Positions 1-7,256 of a stretch of 30,130 nt of DNA are shown here, in pieces. The stretch's first letter is position 1. Each line of letters opens with the position of its first letter. Source of the DNA: a virus. Under the pieces are notes generated by a model. It did not search any database. It saw nothing but the letters and a program-made list of their open reading frames with translations, and had not been told where the DNA came from. Position numbers and translations under genes: made by a program. Location of the stretch: the IMG/VR virus record IMGVR_UViG_3300031759_000112, positions 1 to 30,130 of that record, one strand, 5' to 3'.

Positions 1-118
1 GGTCTGCCAGGTTGTTGCCTTCAAAACTTTCTTGGGCGGGACTCAGGGTTGTGAATCGGTCCGCGCGAGTCGCGTTGAACGGACTATCGTTGTGCAACCC
101 TGGGATGTTCTTTGCCAT
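1..118 (-). CDS. Unidentified protein, N-terminal fragment cut by window edge
   Basis: A minus-strand frame opens with ATG at 118-116 and stays open to the window edge, giving 39 codons beginning MAKNIPGLHNDSPF. An AGGGG ribosome binding site lies about 5 nt upstream of the ATG. It sits downstream of the portal gene on the same strand, where head genes (scaffold, protease, capsid) are usual, but too little is visible to name it. The start choice is supported by the ribosome binding site and the unbroken frame. Confidence 0.6.
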   Translation of the reverse strand, partial: MAKNIPGLHNDSPFNATRADRFTTLSPAQESFEGNNLAD

Positions 119-187
119 TTTTCCCCTGTGAACTTAGGGCAGTACACCCCGGTGGACCGCCCCTAGTTCAGTTGACTTGCGTTCTTT

Positions 188-256
188 CTAGTGGCGCTTG
201 TGTTTCCGGCCACCGCGTCCACCCTTGCGGGCTTGGGACTCGAAACGGTCGATCAT
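188..256 (-). CDS. Possible 22-residue basic peptide
   Basis: A very short frame starts at ATG 256-254 and ends with TAG at 190-188. A good ribosome binding site (GGAAGGGAG) ends 6 nt before the ATG. The peptide ends in an arginine/lysine/glycine-rich tail with GGRGGRKHKRH, similar in composition to the tail of the small protein at 341-463. It may be a real micro-protein or a chance frame; the ribosome binding site is the only strong argument. The rest of 119-340 shows no other convincing gene. Confidence 0.3.
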   Translation of the reverse strand: MIDRFESQARKGGRGGRKHKRH

Positions 257-340
257 TGTGTGTGCTCCCTTCCGACGCTGAACACGGACGCCTTGCGGCA
301 CCAGAGCAATATCAGCGTCTATTACTGCTTAACAACCTCG

Positions 341-463
341 CTAGGACCGCATCCCGCGCTTGCCGGACATGCGCCCACCACGGCCACCGCTCCGCTTCGT
401 CTGGAGCTTCGTCGCCATCTTGTGCGGCCCAAATCTTTTCAGTTTCGATCCTCGACCCTTCAT
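341..463 (-). CDS. Small basic 40-residue protein, translationally coupled
   Basis: The ATG at 463-461 overlaps the TGA of the preceding gene (ATGA), the coupling pattern used throughout this window. The product starts MKGRGSKLKRFGPHK and contains SGGRGGRMSGKRG. It has many Lys/Arg/Gly and almost no acidic residues, so it may bind nucleic acid or be an unstructured tail. No family is recognised. There is no clear ribosome binding site, so expression would depend on coupling to the upstream gene. Confidence 0.45.
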   Translation of the reverse strand: MKGRGSKLKRFGPHKMATKLQTKRSGGRGGRMSGKRGMRS

Positions 464-690
464 GCGTGCCCCATTTTCTGCTCGACGTGTGCCACCATCG
501 TGAGCGATTGACACTTCATGTACGCCAAAAATTCGTCTTCCTTCATCGCATCCACATTGCTTTTCGGCTCAAAGAACGCCGGATATGGCCTGCCATCTAC
601 CGCGAATTGGGCGTACCACATTTCCCCCATGCTTTCCAGCCGGAGGATCTCGAAGCGGTGACCTACAATCTCAGGGTAGAAGCCGTCCAC
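460..690 (-). CDS. Hypothetical phage protein, 76 aa
   Basis: The frame begins with GTG at 690-688; the codon two places upstream is a stop, so this is the earliest start. It lies 11 nt downstream of the HTH gene and overlaps the next small gene by 4 nt (ATGA). The sequence is acidic to neutral with aromatic-rich stretches (GEMWYAQFAVDGRPYPAFFEP) and no membrane segment or cysteine motif. It is not recognised. Position between the portal operon and the next head gene suggests an accessory head or packaging role, by location only. Confidence 0.6.
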   Translation of the reverse strand: MDGFYPEIVGHRFEILRLESMGEMWYAQFAVDGRPYPAFFEPKSNVDAMKEDEFLAYMKCQSLTMVAHVEQKMGHA

Positions 691-701
691 GACTCAGAGA
701 A

Positions 702-944
702 CTACAAGATTTGCGAGAGGTTTACAACAGGTTGGTTTGCTAGTTTTGCATTGTTTGCATTTTGGAACTTCTCATACTCCGAGGTTGGCACCCCGATTAT
801 GAAGTGGCCGGTCATGTCGCGGCGCACCGAAAAACCTATCTCGACAATGAATCCCGAGCGCACCCAGTTACGGATCATCTGCGGGGTGCGCTGATACTCC
901 GCGGCGATGACCGATACGGGAACCCATGTGATTTCCTGCTCCAT
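702..944 (-). CDS. Small MerR/excisionase-type helix-turn-helix protein, 80 aa
   Basis: Residues 10-32 (VSVIAAEYQRTPQMIRNWV) fit the helix-turn-helix of MerR/excisionase-like winged-helix proteins, followed by a short beta wing with Arg and Gly residues. Such proteins bind DNA as regulators, excision factors or small terminase-like DNA recognisers. It begins 8 nt after the portal stop codon and is the next gene in that operon. Location among packaging genes fits a DNA-recognition role in packaging as well as regulation; the sequence does not decide. The C-terminal third has no recognised domain. Confidence 0.65.
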   Translation of the reverse strand: MEQEITWVPVSVIAAEYQRTPQMIRNWVRSGFIVEIGFSVRRDMTGHFIIGVPTSEYEKFQNANNAKLANQPVVNLSQIL

Positions 945-952
945 CGATATAA

Positions 953-2683
953 CTACCTTGGTTTCTTTAGTTTAGCCATCGCAGAAAGTTCCTTCTCGCG
1001 AATGTTCATTTCGCTTATTTTCTGGGCCTCGGGAATATCAAATGTTTCTAGTACCGTTTCGGTCGGAATCATGCCCGTCTTACTCAGCGCCATGACGACC
1101 GAGCGCATGGCCCCCGCGCTTACTACCTTGAGGCTACCGGGATCTAACTGCGCGTCGTACTGATCCATCGACGTCGAATCGATCGGAGTCCATTCGGCCC
1201 GCATCATGTCCCCTTTGTCGGGAACGGAAACTTTGTCCGCGATGCTCTTATACCGCGCGTCGGTATAGAACACAATCTGGGCGAGGCGCTGGAGCGATTC
1301 AGCCAGCAGTCGCCCGCGTAATCTAGTCTGGTAGTGACTCTGCCACAGCGTAGCGTCAAATAGGTCAGGCGACACGTTCCCGCCCCCAGACTGCCCCTGG
1401 CGAGCCTCGGAGAAGCCCTGCAATTCCTTTTGCAGCGCAAACAGGGACGCCGGCACGGTAATCATGTGTTGAGGCATGGGAGTAATTGGAGTCACCACCG
1501 GGGGAGTAGAACCATTCTTGATAACCAGAACTTCACCCGGCAGCCAGCCGATTGAGTTGGGATCTAAACCCGTACGCTCCTCAAACACGATCACGCCGTT
1601 ATTGATTCGAACGATGTTCTCGAACAACTGGGTGTAGATACGTTCCCCGAGGTTCTGCAGGCTCCGCGAGAGGTTTATGGGGGCTGGACCCCAGAAATTC
1701 GCTATCGTGGGCATGGCGGCCACCCTGACGAGCGGAAACGTGCCTCTCTCATCGTCAGGCAACTGCGGACACCAGTTGTTCCCGTCCGCTAAAACCACGT
1801 CATCGCAGTCTACGAGCCACCGCCCGTCCGGGTACTTATACCCGAAACGAGGATGAACCAGACCAGCAGCTTCACTAGAACTACCAGCGTAAGACTCAAC
1901 TTTTTCTCTCGTGTTGTCAAACAGGAATGTGCTTCTGACCCGAACCCGGTTATCCCGGAAGATGCGCTTCTCCGGCTCGTTCCCTTGGTTGCTCAGTGGG
2001 GAGTATTCCGGGAAATCTAACGTGGTGTCAATCTGCCCGTAGGGGTCTGCACTGCCGGCATAAAGTTTCGGCCTGATCTTCCAGCCCTCGTCCGGCCAAC
2101 GTCTCCGGACTTCATCGATGTACATCCAGTCCCACCACTGCGTCCATGACCAGTTTGAATCGGACTTACAGAACGGGTCAGGATTCACCGTGGCTGGATC
2201 GCGGGACTCTATCCACGTCATCCCCTTGCCGCGCCTTGCCGACGGGGAAAACCCTATCTGGAGGTAACCCAGATTCGTCAGCATGGCCCAGATAATTGAT
2301 TCCAGAATACGGTTGTTGTAGCAGCCCTGCCGCCAGTTGGCCTGATAGTATTTTTCGCGGTCGTTGTCCCGCTTCCCGTCGTTTGTGATGTAGACCTTGA
2401 TTGAGGCGTCGGTGATGTCGGTGGCTTCGTTCAGTACCAAGGTTTGAAGCTGTGGAATCATCACCTGCGGCTTGAACGAGTTTACAAACCCAGAGCCTAC
2501 CGTTTGCAGGTCGTAGAAGTCTTTGATGTCATCGAAGTAGTCTTTGCCAAGGTGCTTGTCGCGCTCGGTGCGCGAAATACGCTCCAGTTCGTTCAGTTGG
2601 TCCGTAACTACCTTGTCGGGGTTGTTGTAAGCAGGAGAAGTCTTACGCTCCGTTACTACGTCGTAGCCGACAAATTGGGGCAT
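953..2683 (-). CDS. Phage portal protein, 576 aa
   Basis: The protein would form the dodecameric ring through which DNA enters and leaves the capsid. Seen: typical length (576 aa); an N-terminal region rich in charged helices; aromatic-rich WSWTQWWDW near residue 180; and a conserved-looking core (FWGPAPINLSRSLQNLGERIYTQ, about residues 340-360) leading into long helices, ending in a charged tail. Known: this layout fits the podovirus-type (P22-like) portal group, which often sits just downstream of the large terminase. ATG 2683-2681 follows AAGGT at about 8 nt. Several small genes lie between it and the terminase, which is looser than usual. Confidence 0.85.
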   Translation of the reverse strand: MPQFVGYDVVTERKTSPAYNNPDKVVTDQLNELERISRTERDKHLGKDYFDDIKDFYDLQTVGSGFVNSFKPQVMIPQLQTLVLNEATDITDASIKVYITNDGKRDNDREKYYQANWRQGCYNNRILESIIWAMLTNLGYLQIGFSPSARRGKGMTWIESRDPATVNPDPFCKSDSNWSWTQWWDWMYIDEVRRRWPDEGWKIRPKLYAGSADPYGQIDTTLDFPEYSPLSNQGNEPEKRIFRDNRVRVRSTFLFDNTREKVESYAGSSSEAAGLVHPRFGYKYPDGRWLVDCDDVVLADGNNWCPQLPDDERGTFPLVRVAAMPTIANFWGPAPINLSRSLQNLGERIYTQLFENIVRINNGVIVFEERTGLDPNSIGWLPGEVLVIKNGSTPPVVTPITPMPQHMITVPASLFALQKELQGFSEARQGQSGGGNVSPDLFDATLWQSHYQTRLRGRLLAESLQRLAQIVFYTDARYKSIADKVSVPDKGDMMRAEWTPIDSTSMDQYDAQLDPGSLKVVSAGAMRSVVMALSKTGMIPTETVLETFDIPEAQKISEMNIREKELSAMAKLKKPR

Positions 2684-2688
2684 CTAAA

Positions 2689-3126
2689 TTACCTTGCCGG
2701 TCCAGTGTCAAATCCTGCCCGCAATCGTTTCAAATCCTCGTTTATCGATGGGACATTAAGCAATTTCTCGTTCCCAAAAGCAATCCTATCGCACGGTTCA
2801 AATGCTATCAGGTTGCATTTAAATTTATCGACCTCCGTATCGCTAAATACCTCAACAAGCGGATCTGATTCCGCAGGCTCGTTACCGCTCGCCACTCTTA
2901 TGTTGTCGCCATCAAAAACGACCTCGTCAAGGTTCACCCCTCTCGATTCCAAAAACAAAATGCGTCCAGCGATTTGCAAAGCGAAGTCCCGCACTGGAAC
3001 AACTTTCTTTGGAACGATTGCAGTGGTCACCTTACCAAACGCGTGCTTGATTGCCGCTAGCGGAGACATGCTGCTAATTAACGCCAACGGGGCTAGATTC
3101 TTCAAGAATCCTCTTCGTTCCATCAT
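2689..3126 (-). CDS. Protein with Tat-like signal sequence, 145 aa
   Basis: The N-terminus MMERRGFLKNLAPLALISSM matches the twin-arginine export pattern (RRxFLK followed by a hydrophobic stretch ending near residue 27). This suggests export of a folded protein, or a membrane anchor. The mature part is acidic, with beta-strand-like segments (LDEVVFDGDNIRVASG), and no family is recognised. The ATG overlaps the upstream TGA (ATGA; a second in-frame ATG follows directly). It lies 5 nt before the portal start. A Tat-type leader inside a packaging operon is odd; an alternative is a chance RR before a hydrophobic helix. Confidence 0.65.
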   Translation of the reverse strand: MMERRGFLKNLAPLALISSMSPLAAIKHAFGKVTTAIVPKKVVPVRDFALQIAGRILFLESRGVNLDEVVFDGDNIRVASGNEPAESDPLVEVFSDTEVDKFKCNLIAFEPCDRIAFGNEKLLNVPSINEDLKRLRAGFDTGPAR

Positions 3127-3587
3127 TGCGCTACCTCCTTCGCCTTCTTGCGCTTTGGCTTATCTTCCGCGCCTTCCGACAGCCACTTTGCCAAGGCATC
3201 CCCCGGAGACTCCGCTGTTCCTGTCTCCGCCTTCCGAAACTGCTCAATGTCGATCAGCATCCCTACCCAGTCTTTCGAGGAGATCATTCCACTCGAAATC
3301 ATCACATCTCCGGACTTCGCTATCTTATCCTCAAGGTCAGCCCACGCTCCACTCCGGTTTTGCTTCCTCAGACGGGAAAATTCAGTTCCGATGTCTCGGA
3401 TGAGTTGTTCTGCTCTTGTGCGTGCTTCATGCGAATACGCGCTCTCCTTTGCATTATCGCCCGCTCCATCTGTGCCAGCTTCTCGTCGGTCAGGGGCGGG
3501 CGTCCCGCTGTCGGGCGGGACAATGGGTCTACGACTTGCGGGGATGGTTGCGGAGAGGTCGGTGATCGGGGCGTCGGAGAAGCGCAT
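3123..3587 (-). CDS. Hypothetical helical protein, 154 aa, overlapping the preceding gene out of frame
   Basis: The first part is Pro/Ala/Thr-rich and looks disordered. Residues from about 54 on (RTRAEQLIRDIGTEFSRLRK) are helical, and the end is lysine-rich (KPKRKKAKE). Its only in-frame ATG before residue 95 is at 3587-3585, which has no ribosome binding site and lies 220 bp inside the upstream gene, in the -1 frame relative to it. Either the two genes truly overlap or the upstream frame feeds into this one by a -1 ribosomal slip. The 3' end couples to the Tat-like gene by ATGA. Confidence 0.6.
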   Translation of the reverse strand: MRFSDAPITDLSATIPASRRPIVPPDSGTPAPDRREAGTDGAGDNAKESAYSHEARTRAEQLIRDIGTEFSRLRKQNRSGAWADLEDKIAKSGDVMISSGMISSKDWVGMLIDIEQFRKAETGTAESPGDALAKWLSEGAEDKPKRKKAKEVAQ

Positions 3588-3820
3588 GGTTCTGGCTCTA
3601 CCGTGTACACAGCGGAGAGCTTCGAGCCGAATCGTAGCACAAGTTCATCGGCGGGAGTGTCGGAATCTTCAAACAGGCCCTGCGGGGAAGTCTCCGATGC
3701 AACCTCCCGGATAAACTTCTGCGGGATGCGGAGTTCTCCACCAGCCTGAATAACCAGAGCAGCGAGTAGCTTTTTAAAATACCGGATCTGCGACTGCGGG
3801 GTGGTGTCAGTGGGGGGCAT
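3368..3820 (-). CDS. Hypothetical protein, 150 aa, with proline-rich linker
   Basis: A good start: GGAGA lies 7 nt before ATG 3820-3818, right after the HExxH gene. Residues 11-45 are helix-like (YFKKLLAALVIQAGGELRIP). About residues 80-108 are Pro/Ser/Thr-rich (SPTPRSPTSPQPSP). The C-terminus is a basic helix (AQMERAIMQRRARIRMKHAQ). The N-terminal block resembles short phage proteins with an oligomerising helix, but no family is recognised. The last 220 bp are shared with the next gene in another frame. Confidence 0.6.
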   Translation of the reverse strand: MPPTDTTPQSQIRYFKKLLAALVIQAGGELRIPQKFIREVASETSPQGLFEDSDTPADELVLRFGSKLSAVYTVEPEPCASPTPRSPTSPQPSPQVVDPLSRPTAGRPPLTDEKLAQMERAIMQRRARIRMKHAQEQNNSSETSELNFPV

Positions 3821-3823
3821 CGT

Positions 3824-4150
3824 TTAATCTCCGAACAGGAATTTTCTTACGATCGGATTGTCCCGGATCGTTCCGTAAAGCGTTGGGGAAGTAAAGGAGA
3901 TCCACGTTTCCTCAGAAACATCTGACGCCGTTGAGTAGTCGAATTTTACACGCGAGCAACAGTGCATTATCTCGTGCAGTAGGGTCACCTTCATTTGATC
4001 GGCACATAAGCCCTCGCGAAGTCTAATTTCTAACGTATGGTGGTCAGCCGCTCCGTAATCTGACAATTCCGGCAACTGATTTGGATTGACGATCTTGATC
4101 GAGTACCGGTACGGACCTACCTGAACTTTAGATGGTATTGTTGTCTTCAT
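3824..4150 (-). CDS. Small HExxH zinc metallopeptidase-like protein, 108 aa
   Basis: Residues 57-64 (TLLHEIMHC) contain the HExxH zinc-protease signature with His59, Glu60 and His63. The protein is short and begins with beta-strand-like segments (YRYSIKIVNPN), a layout seen in many small phage metallopeptidase-like proteins related in style to the SprT/ImmA groups. The third zinc ligand is not obvious; His or Asp residues after position 70 are candidates. AAGGA lies about 11 nt before the ATG. Proteolytic activity on head or host proteins is an inference from the motif only. Confidence 0.7.
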   Translation of the reverse strand: MKTTIPSKVQVGPYRYSIKIVNPNQLPELSDYGAADHHTLEIRLREGLCADQMKVTLLHEIMHCCSRVKFDYSTASDVSEETWISFTSPTLYGTIRDNPIVRKFLFGD

Positions 4151-4157
4151 AATAGGC

Positions 4158-4400
4158 TCATCCTTTTCGGGCGGGTAAAGTGAAGAACGGTTCTATCCTC
4201 GCAAACAACTGGTCGGCCAATTCCCGGATGATAAAATCTGCTTCGTACGGGCGGAGAGTGGAGAACACGCCCGCCTCTCCGGCTTTCTCGAAAGCCCTGG
4301 TTATCCTTTGCCGTAGTCGGTCAGCCCGCGAGCACTCGTCGGTATTGCTGAAAAGATAAGTCCCGTTCCACGGCAGAGGTTGATCTTCGTCATGCGCCAT
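4158..4400 (-). CDS. Hypothetical protein, 80 aa
   Basis: The start ATG at 4400-4398 is preferred over an upstream in-frame start at 4508 because it follows AGGGAG at 4 nt and lies 20 nt past the stop of the zinc-ribbon gene; the longer version would overlap that gene by 88 nt. The protein begins MAHDEDQPLPWNGTYLF and has a charged helical region (RADRLRQRITRAFEKAGEAG) followed by FIIRELADQLFARIEPFF. No family is recognised and there is no cysteine or membrane motif. Confidence 0.6.
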   Translation of the reverse strand: MAHDEDQPLPWNGTYLFSNTDECSRADRLRQRITRAFEKAGEAGVFSTLRPYEADFIIRELADQLFARIEPFFTLPARKG

Positions 4401-4420
4401 AAAACTCCCTAGGTACCTTC

Positions 4421-4654
4421 CTATAAGATCACTCCGTGCCCTTCCGCGCCTTTCAGGGGCAACCACGGTTCGGGCGGATACGATGGGTGCCATCCGCAAT
4501 GCCGACACGGAGTAGAGGTGCTGGTCGGAAGATTCTTGCGGTCGGTTATCTCTTTAGCGTTAAACATGATGACGCCGCCGCAATTTGGGCCTTGGCATCG
4601 GATGTAAACATCCGGCTCCGAGTGGTTCGTAGAAACCCATGTAGAAAGCGTCAT
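4421..4654 (-). CDS. Small zinc-ribbon protein, 77 aa
   Basis: Two cysteine pairs are visible: C-x4-C at about residues 20-25 (CQGPNC) and C-x2-C at about 49-52 (CRHCGW). This spacing suits a single zinc ribbon. The Cys/Gly/Trp content and small size are typical of phage zinc ribbons with unknown partners. ATG 4654-4652 has AAAGGA about 11 nt upstream. It is the first gene after the terminase; 4655-4707 between them holds no gene. Confidence 0.65.
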   Translation of the reverse strand: MTLSTWVSTNHSEPDVYIRCQGPNCGGVIMFNAKEITDRKNLPTSTSTPCRHCGWHPSYPPEPWLPLKGAEGHGVIL

Positions 4655-4707
4655 AAGTCACTGATTCCTTTCGGGGAGTTAACTATATAATTACCGCACA
4701 TATTATC

Positions 4708-6531
4708 CTAGAACGGCGGCTGCATCACGCTTCGGCAAAATTTCTTATCCGGCTTCAATATCTGCAACTGGTCCCGATATAGCGCATGGGCCAAGTCCGT
4801 TTGCGGTTTCAGTTTACTGAGTGCGGGATTGCCGGATTTGTCTTTGTCCAAGGTGTTGCCCTTAAAGCTGATAATGTTCGTCGGTGGGTACTGAGCGCAC
4901 GCGATAACGGCGAGACATCCCGCCATGAAGACATCGTCATGACCGTGCTCAACATCCCATCGCATCCCAGTGCTCATCGTCATCAGATCCATTTGGCGGC
5001 AGAACTCCTCGTCTTTTACCCGGAGGCCGCCAGGGATATTCTTCATCCCATTGTGCAACGCTCCACGGAAAGTCGAGAGTAGCAGGTCGCGCGTTCTTCC
5101 CGTCGTCTCCCAGCCGAGAGCTGGCGACTTACCCTTGCCCCAGGTCTTATCGTCCTTGCCTTTCCACATGTACCAATTCGGATATTGATACTGATCGCGG
5201 AGAACCTGCTGACACCACAACCCTAAGTTGCCGGTTAGTTCCACGATCATCATGGCGTTGTTATAGTAACGCCCAACAGCGTCCACGTGCTTCGCCATTT
5301 CCACCGGATTGACCCAGTCACTGAATTGCATGGCGAAGTCTCCGGTAGTGCCATTCAAGACCATGAACGACGCGAAGTCTCCTGTGGCGCGGCCGCTGTC
5401 TTGCTCCATTCCTCTCGCACAATCCACTCCAACAAAGTAGGTACATTTTTCTTTGACCGTCTCGTACATCAAGGCCTTGCCACGCACGTTGTCTACAAAG
5501 GCCGCCCCTTTGCCTTGGCGCTCGAAATGTCCCTTCTTTACAGGCTTTTGCTTCGTCCCCATCGCGTAACGGATCTCGGGAGCGGTGAATGCGGGGTCAC
5601 CGGTAGCCACGAACGCGACGAGTGCGGAGTGGGGATATTCCTGATTAAACATCAACTCGGAACCTTCGCACTCGCCTTCTAGGACCATTCTCATCCAAGC
5701 TATCTGCGACAGGGAGGCGTTGAACGGTTTCCCCATCAGCTCCCTTTCCAGGTCGGTCGCAGGGGCATCTTCCGCTTCGTGTGCGGGGCGATGGCATGTC
5801 GGATCGTCCAGCCACGAAAGGAAAATCGGCGTGTATCCGTTCCAGTGCGATCCAGTTTCATTGGCACCGTTCCAGTAGTTGTAAAACGTCTCGCCAATTC
5901 CGGTGCGGCCCTGAGCGGTGGATTCCAAGGCGATGACGGTGTCGGGGGCCTTCGACACACTGGGGAGAATCGATAGGAATGATTTCTGTCCGGGATAAGA
6001 GGCCGCTTCTGAAAGATGCAGGAACGAAAGCGTAAGCCCCCGCCCTGCGCCTACGGAGCCCGCGGTTGCGATGTCGAGGTTCGATGCGCCCTTCGTATGC
6101 GGGAAGATGATGCTGCGCGTCCTGACGTCGCAGGCGCCCGGAAGGCGGTCATTCAGTGACACAGCCAGGTCGCGGGGCACGCGGAACAAGCCTTTGTCGG
6201 CAACGTCTTTCAAGTGCGCAACAATCAGAGCGTGGGCCTGGGGCTTGGCCAGGCAGTGCATCGTCGCCAGGCCGTCGATGTAACTGCTCATCCCGACCCT
6301 GCGAGCTTTGAGCACCACAACCCTGATTGATCCGTGTTTCTTGTAGTGTTCTTTGACAATGTTGTGACACTTAAGCTGGTTGGGATTCAGTACAAAGGGA
6401 ACAGACACACCTTCGTCCCGGTGCTTGATATCGAGCTTGGCCAGTAGTTGCTTGGCGTGATCTAGGTTAATGGCTGATTCTCCAACTTGTGCAACTGCTG
6501 ATACGCCCTGAAACAGAACGCGTTGCAGCAA
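4708..6531 (-). CDS. terL: Terminase large subunit, 607 aa from the earliest start
   Basis: The packaging motor: an ATPase drives DNA into the prohead and a C-terminal RNase H-like nuclease cuts it. Seen: ATPase nucleotide-binding motif VLKARRVGMSS (about residues 73-83), Walker-B-like strand FLHLSEAA (about 170-177), nuclease acid in FVGVDCARG (about 367) and a second acid pair in GHDDVFMAG near 547. Length is normal. The only conventional start upstream of the domain is TTG 6531-6529, without a ribosome binding site and 70 bp inside the upstream gene. An in-frame ATT at 6471-6469 has GGAGA 7 nt before it, so the true start may be that rare codon (587 aa). Confidence 0.92.
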   Translation of the reverse strand: MLQRVLFQGVSAVAQVGESAINLDHAKQLLAKLDIKHRDEGVSVPFVLNPNQLKCHNIVKEHYKKHGSIRVVVLKARRVGMSSYIDGLATMHCLAKPQAHALIVAHLKDVADKGLFRVPRDLAVSLNDRLPGACDVRTRSIIFPHTKGASNLDIATAGSVGAGRGLTLSFLHLSEAASYPGQKSFLSILPSVSKAPDTVIALESTAQGRTGIGETFYNYWNGANETGSHWNGYTPIFLSWLDDPTCHRPAHEAEDAPATDLERELMGKPFNASLSQIAWMRMVLEGECEGSELMFNQEYPHSALVAFVATGDPAFTAPEIRYAMGTKQKPVKKGHFERQGKGAAFVDNVRGKALMYETVKEKCTYFVGVDCARGMEQDSGRATGDFASFMVLNGTTGDFAMQFSDWVNPVEMAKHVDAVGRYYNNAMMIVELTGNLGLWCQQVLRDQYQYPNWYMWKGKDDKTWGKGKSPALGWETTGRTRDLLLSTFRGALHNGMKNIPGGLRVKDEEFCRQMDLMTMSTGMRWDVEHGHDDVFMAGCLAVIACAQYPPTNIISFKGNTLDKDKSGNPALSKLKPQTDLAHALYRDQLQILKPDKKFCRSVMQPPF

Positions 6532-7031
6532 AAAGCCGGTTGCAGGCGCTTCACCCCGTTCTCGATGATGAACCGCCCGTCATCACGAAAACTCTGCTTC
6601 CCGTCTTCCCCAGACTTCAAGCACGCCTGAATGACCGCCCGCGAATTGGGCGCAGTCATGTTCGCCCGGATCAAGTCTTTATGACTGTCCGTCCAGCAGG
6701 TCCATCTCCGCCCCGGTGGGTTCTGACGGCGGAGTACGATTTGAGAGATGCGCTCATATTCCCTTTTCATGTCTGCTTGTTTGTTGATCGCATCAACCAG
6801 CGGGCAGTTTTCCCAGTCGAACACGTTGCCAGGTACCATCGATACCGGGTTACTGGGAAGTTCTGCTCGAACACTTTGGTCAACTTGACTCGACTCCTTT
6901 TCGGAACCATTGTTCGGGCTATGATTTGCAGTATCGCGCTCCTCCTTTCGTCTTGCTTTTTCTTCCCGCTTCAACTTGTTTGCCGCTCGTGTTGCGGCTC
7001 CTTTGGCTCGCATCTCTGGGGTAAAAATCAA
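6462..7031 (-). CDS. Hypothetical protein before the terminase, 189 aa; small-terminase candidate by position
   Basis: TTG start at 7031-7029 is supported by a strong AGGAGG 5 nt upstream. The first 35 residues are a highly basic coil (KLKREEKARRKEER), then a Ser/Asn-rich linker, then a folded part with TCWTDSHKDLIRANM and a cysteine cluster near the C-terminus (CCNAFCFRAY). The gene directly precedes the large terminase and overlaps it, where a small terminase often sits. No clear HTH is visible, so that assignment is only positional. The cysteine pair could bind zinc. Confidence 0.65.
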   Translation of the reverse strand: MIFTPEMRAKGAATRAANKLKREEKARRKEERDTANHSPNNGSEKESSQVDQSVRAELPSNPVSMVPGNVFDWENCPLVDAINKQADMKREYERISQIVLRRQNPPGRRWTCWTDSHKDLIRANMTAPNSRAVIQACLKSGEDGKQSFRDDGRFIIENGVKRLQPAFCCNAFCFRAYQQLHKLENQPLT

Positions 7032-7040
7032 TGTAGCCTC

Positions 7041-7244
7041 CTATTTCTTGGTTGCCAATTTCAGCGCCGTCAGTAGGGTCTGCACGTTTTCGTAATTATC
7101 ACTTGCGGTAGATACTTGGAAGTATCTGCGCAGCGCGGCGAGTGGGGAGTCCGTGAACGGCTGCGGTCGCATCTGTACATCGGCAATTGCCCTCGCTATT
7201 TCACGTTGCTGGTTGATCCATTTCCTCCTGCGATTGTGGTGCAT
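7041..7244 (-). CDS. Hypothetical basic helical protein, 67 aa
   Basis: A strong AGGAGGG lies 7 nt before ATG 7244-7242. The N-terminus is very basic (MHHNRRRKWINQQREIARAI), and the rest is predicted mostly helical with a lysine-ended C-terminus. It sits between the methyltransferase and the pre-terminase gene. No family is recognised. Small size and basic charge would fit DNA binding, but nothing in the sequence proves it. Confidence 0.6.
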   Translation of the reverse strand: MHHNRRRKWINQQREIARAIADVQMRPQPFTDSPLAALRRYFQVSTASDNYENVQTLLTALKLATKK

Positions 7245-7256
7245 AATTTTTCCCTC

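Noticed and set aside
112-894. 260-codon plus-strand frame
   Set aside because: Arg/His/Cys-rich composition; it runs antisense to genes with ribosome binding sites, coupling or an HTH motif.
2444-3403. 319-codon plus-strand frame
   Set aside because: Antisense to the portal and Tat-like genes, which have clear starts and domains.
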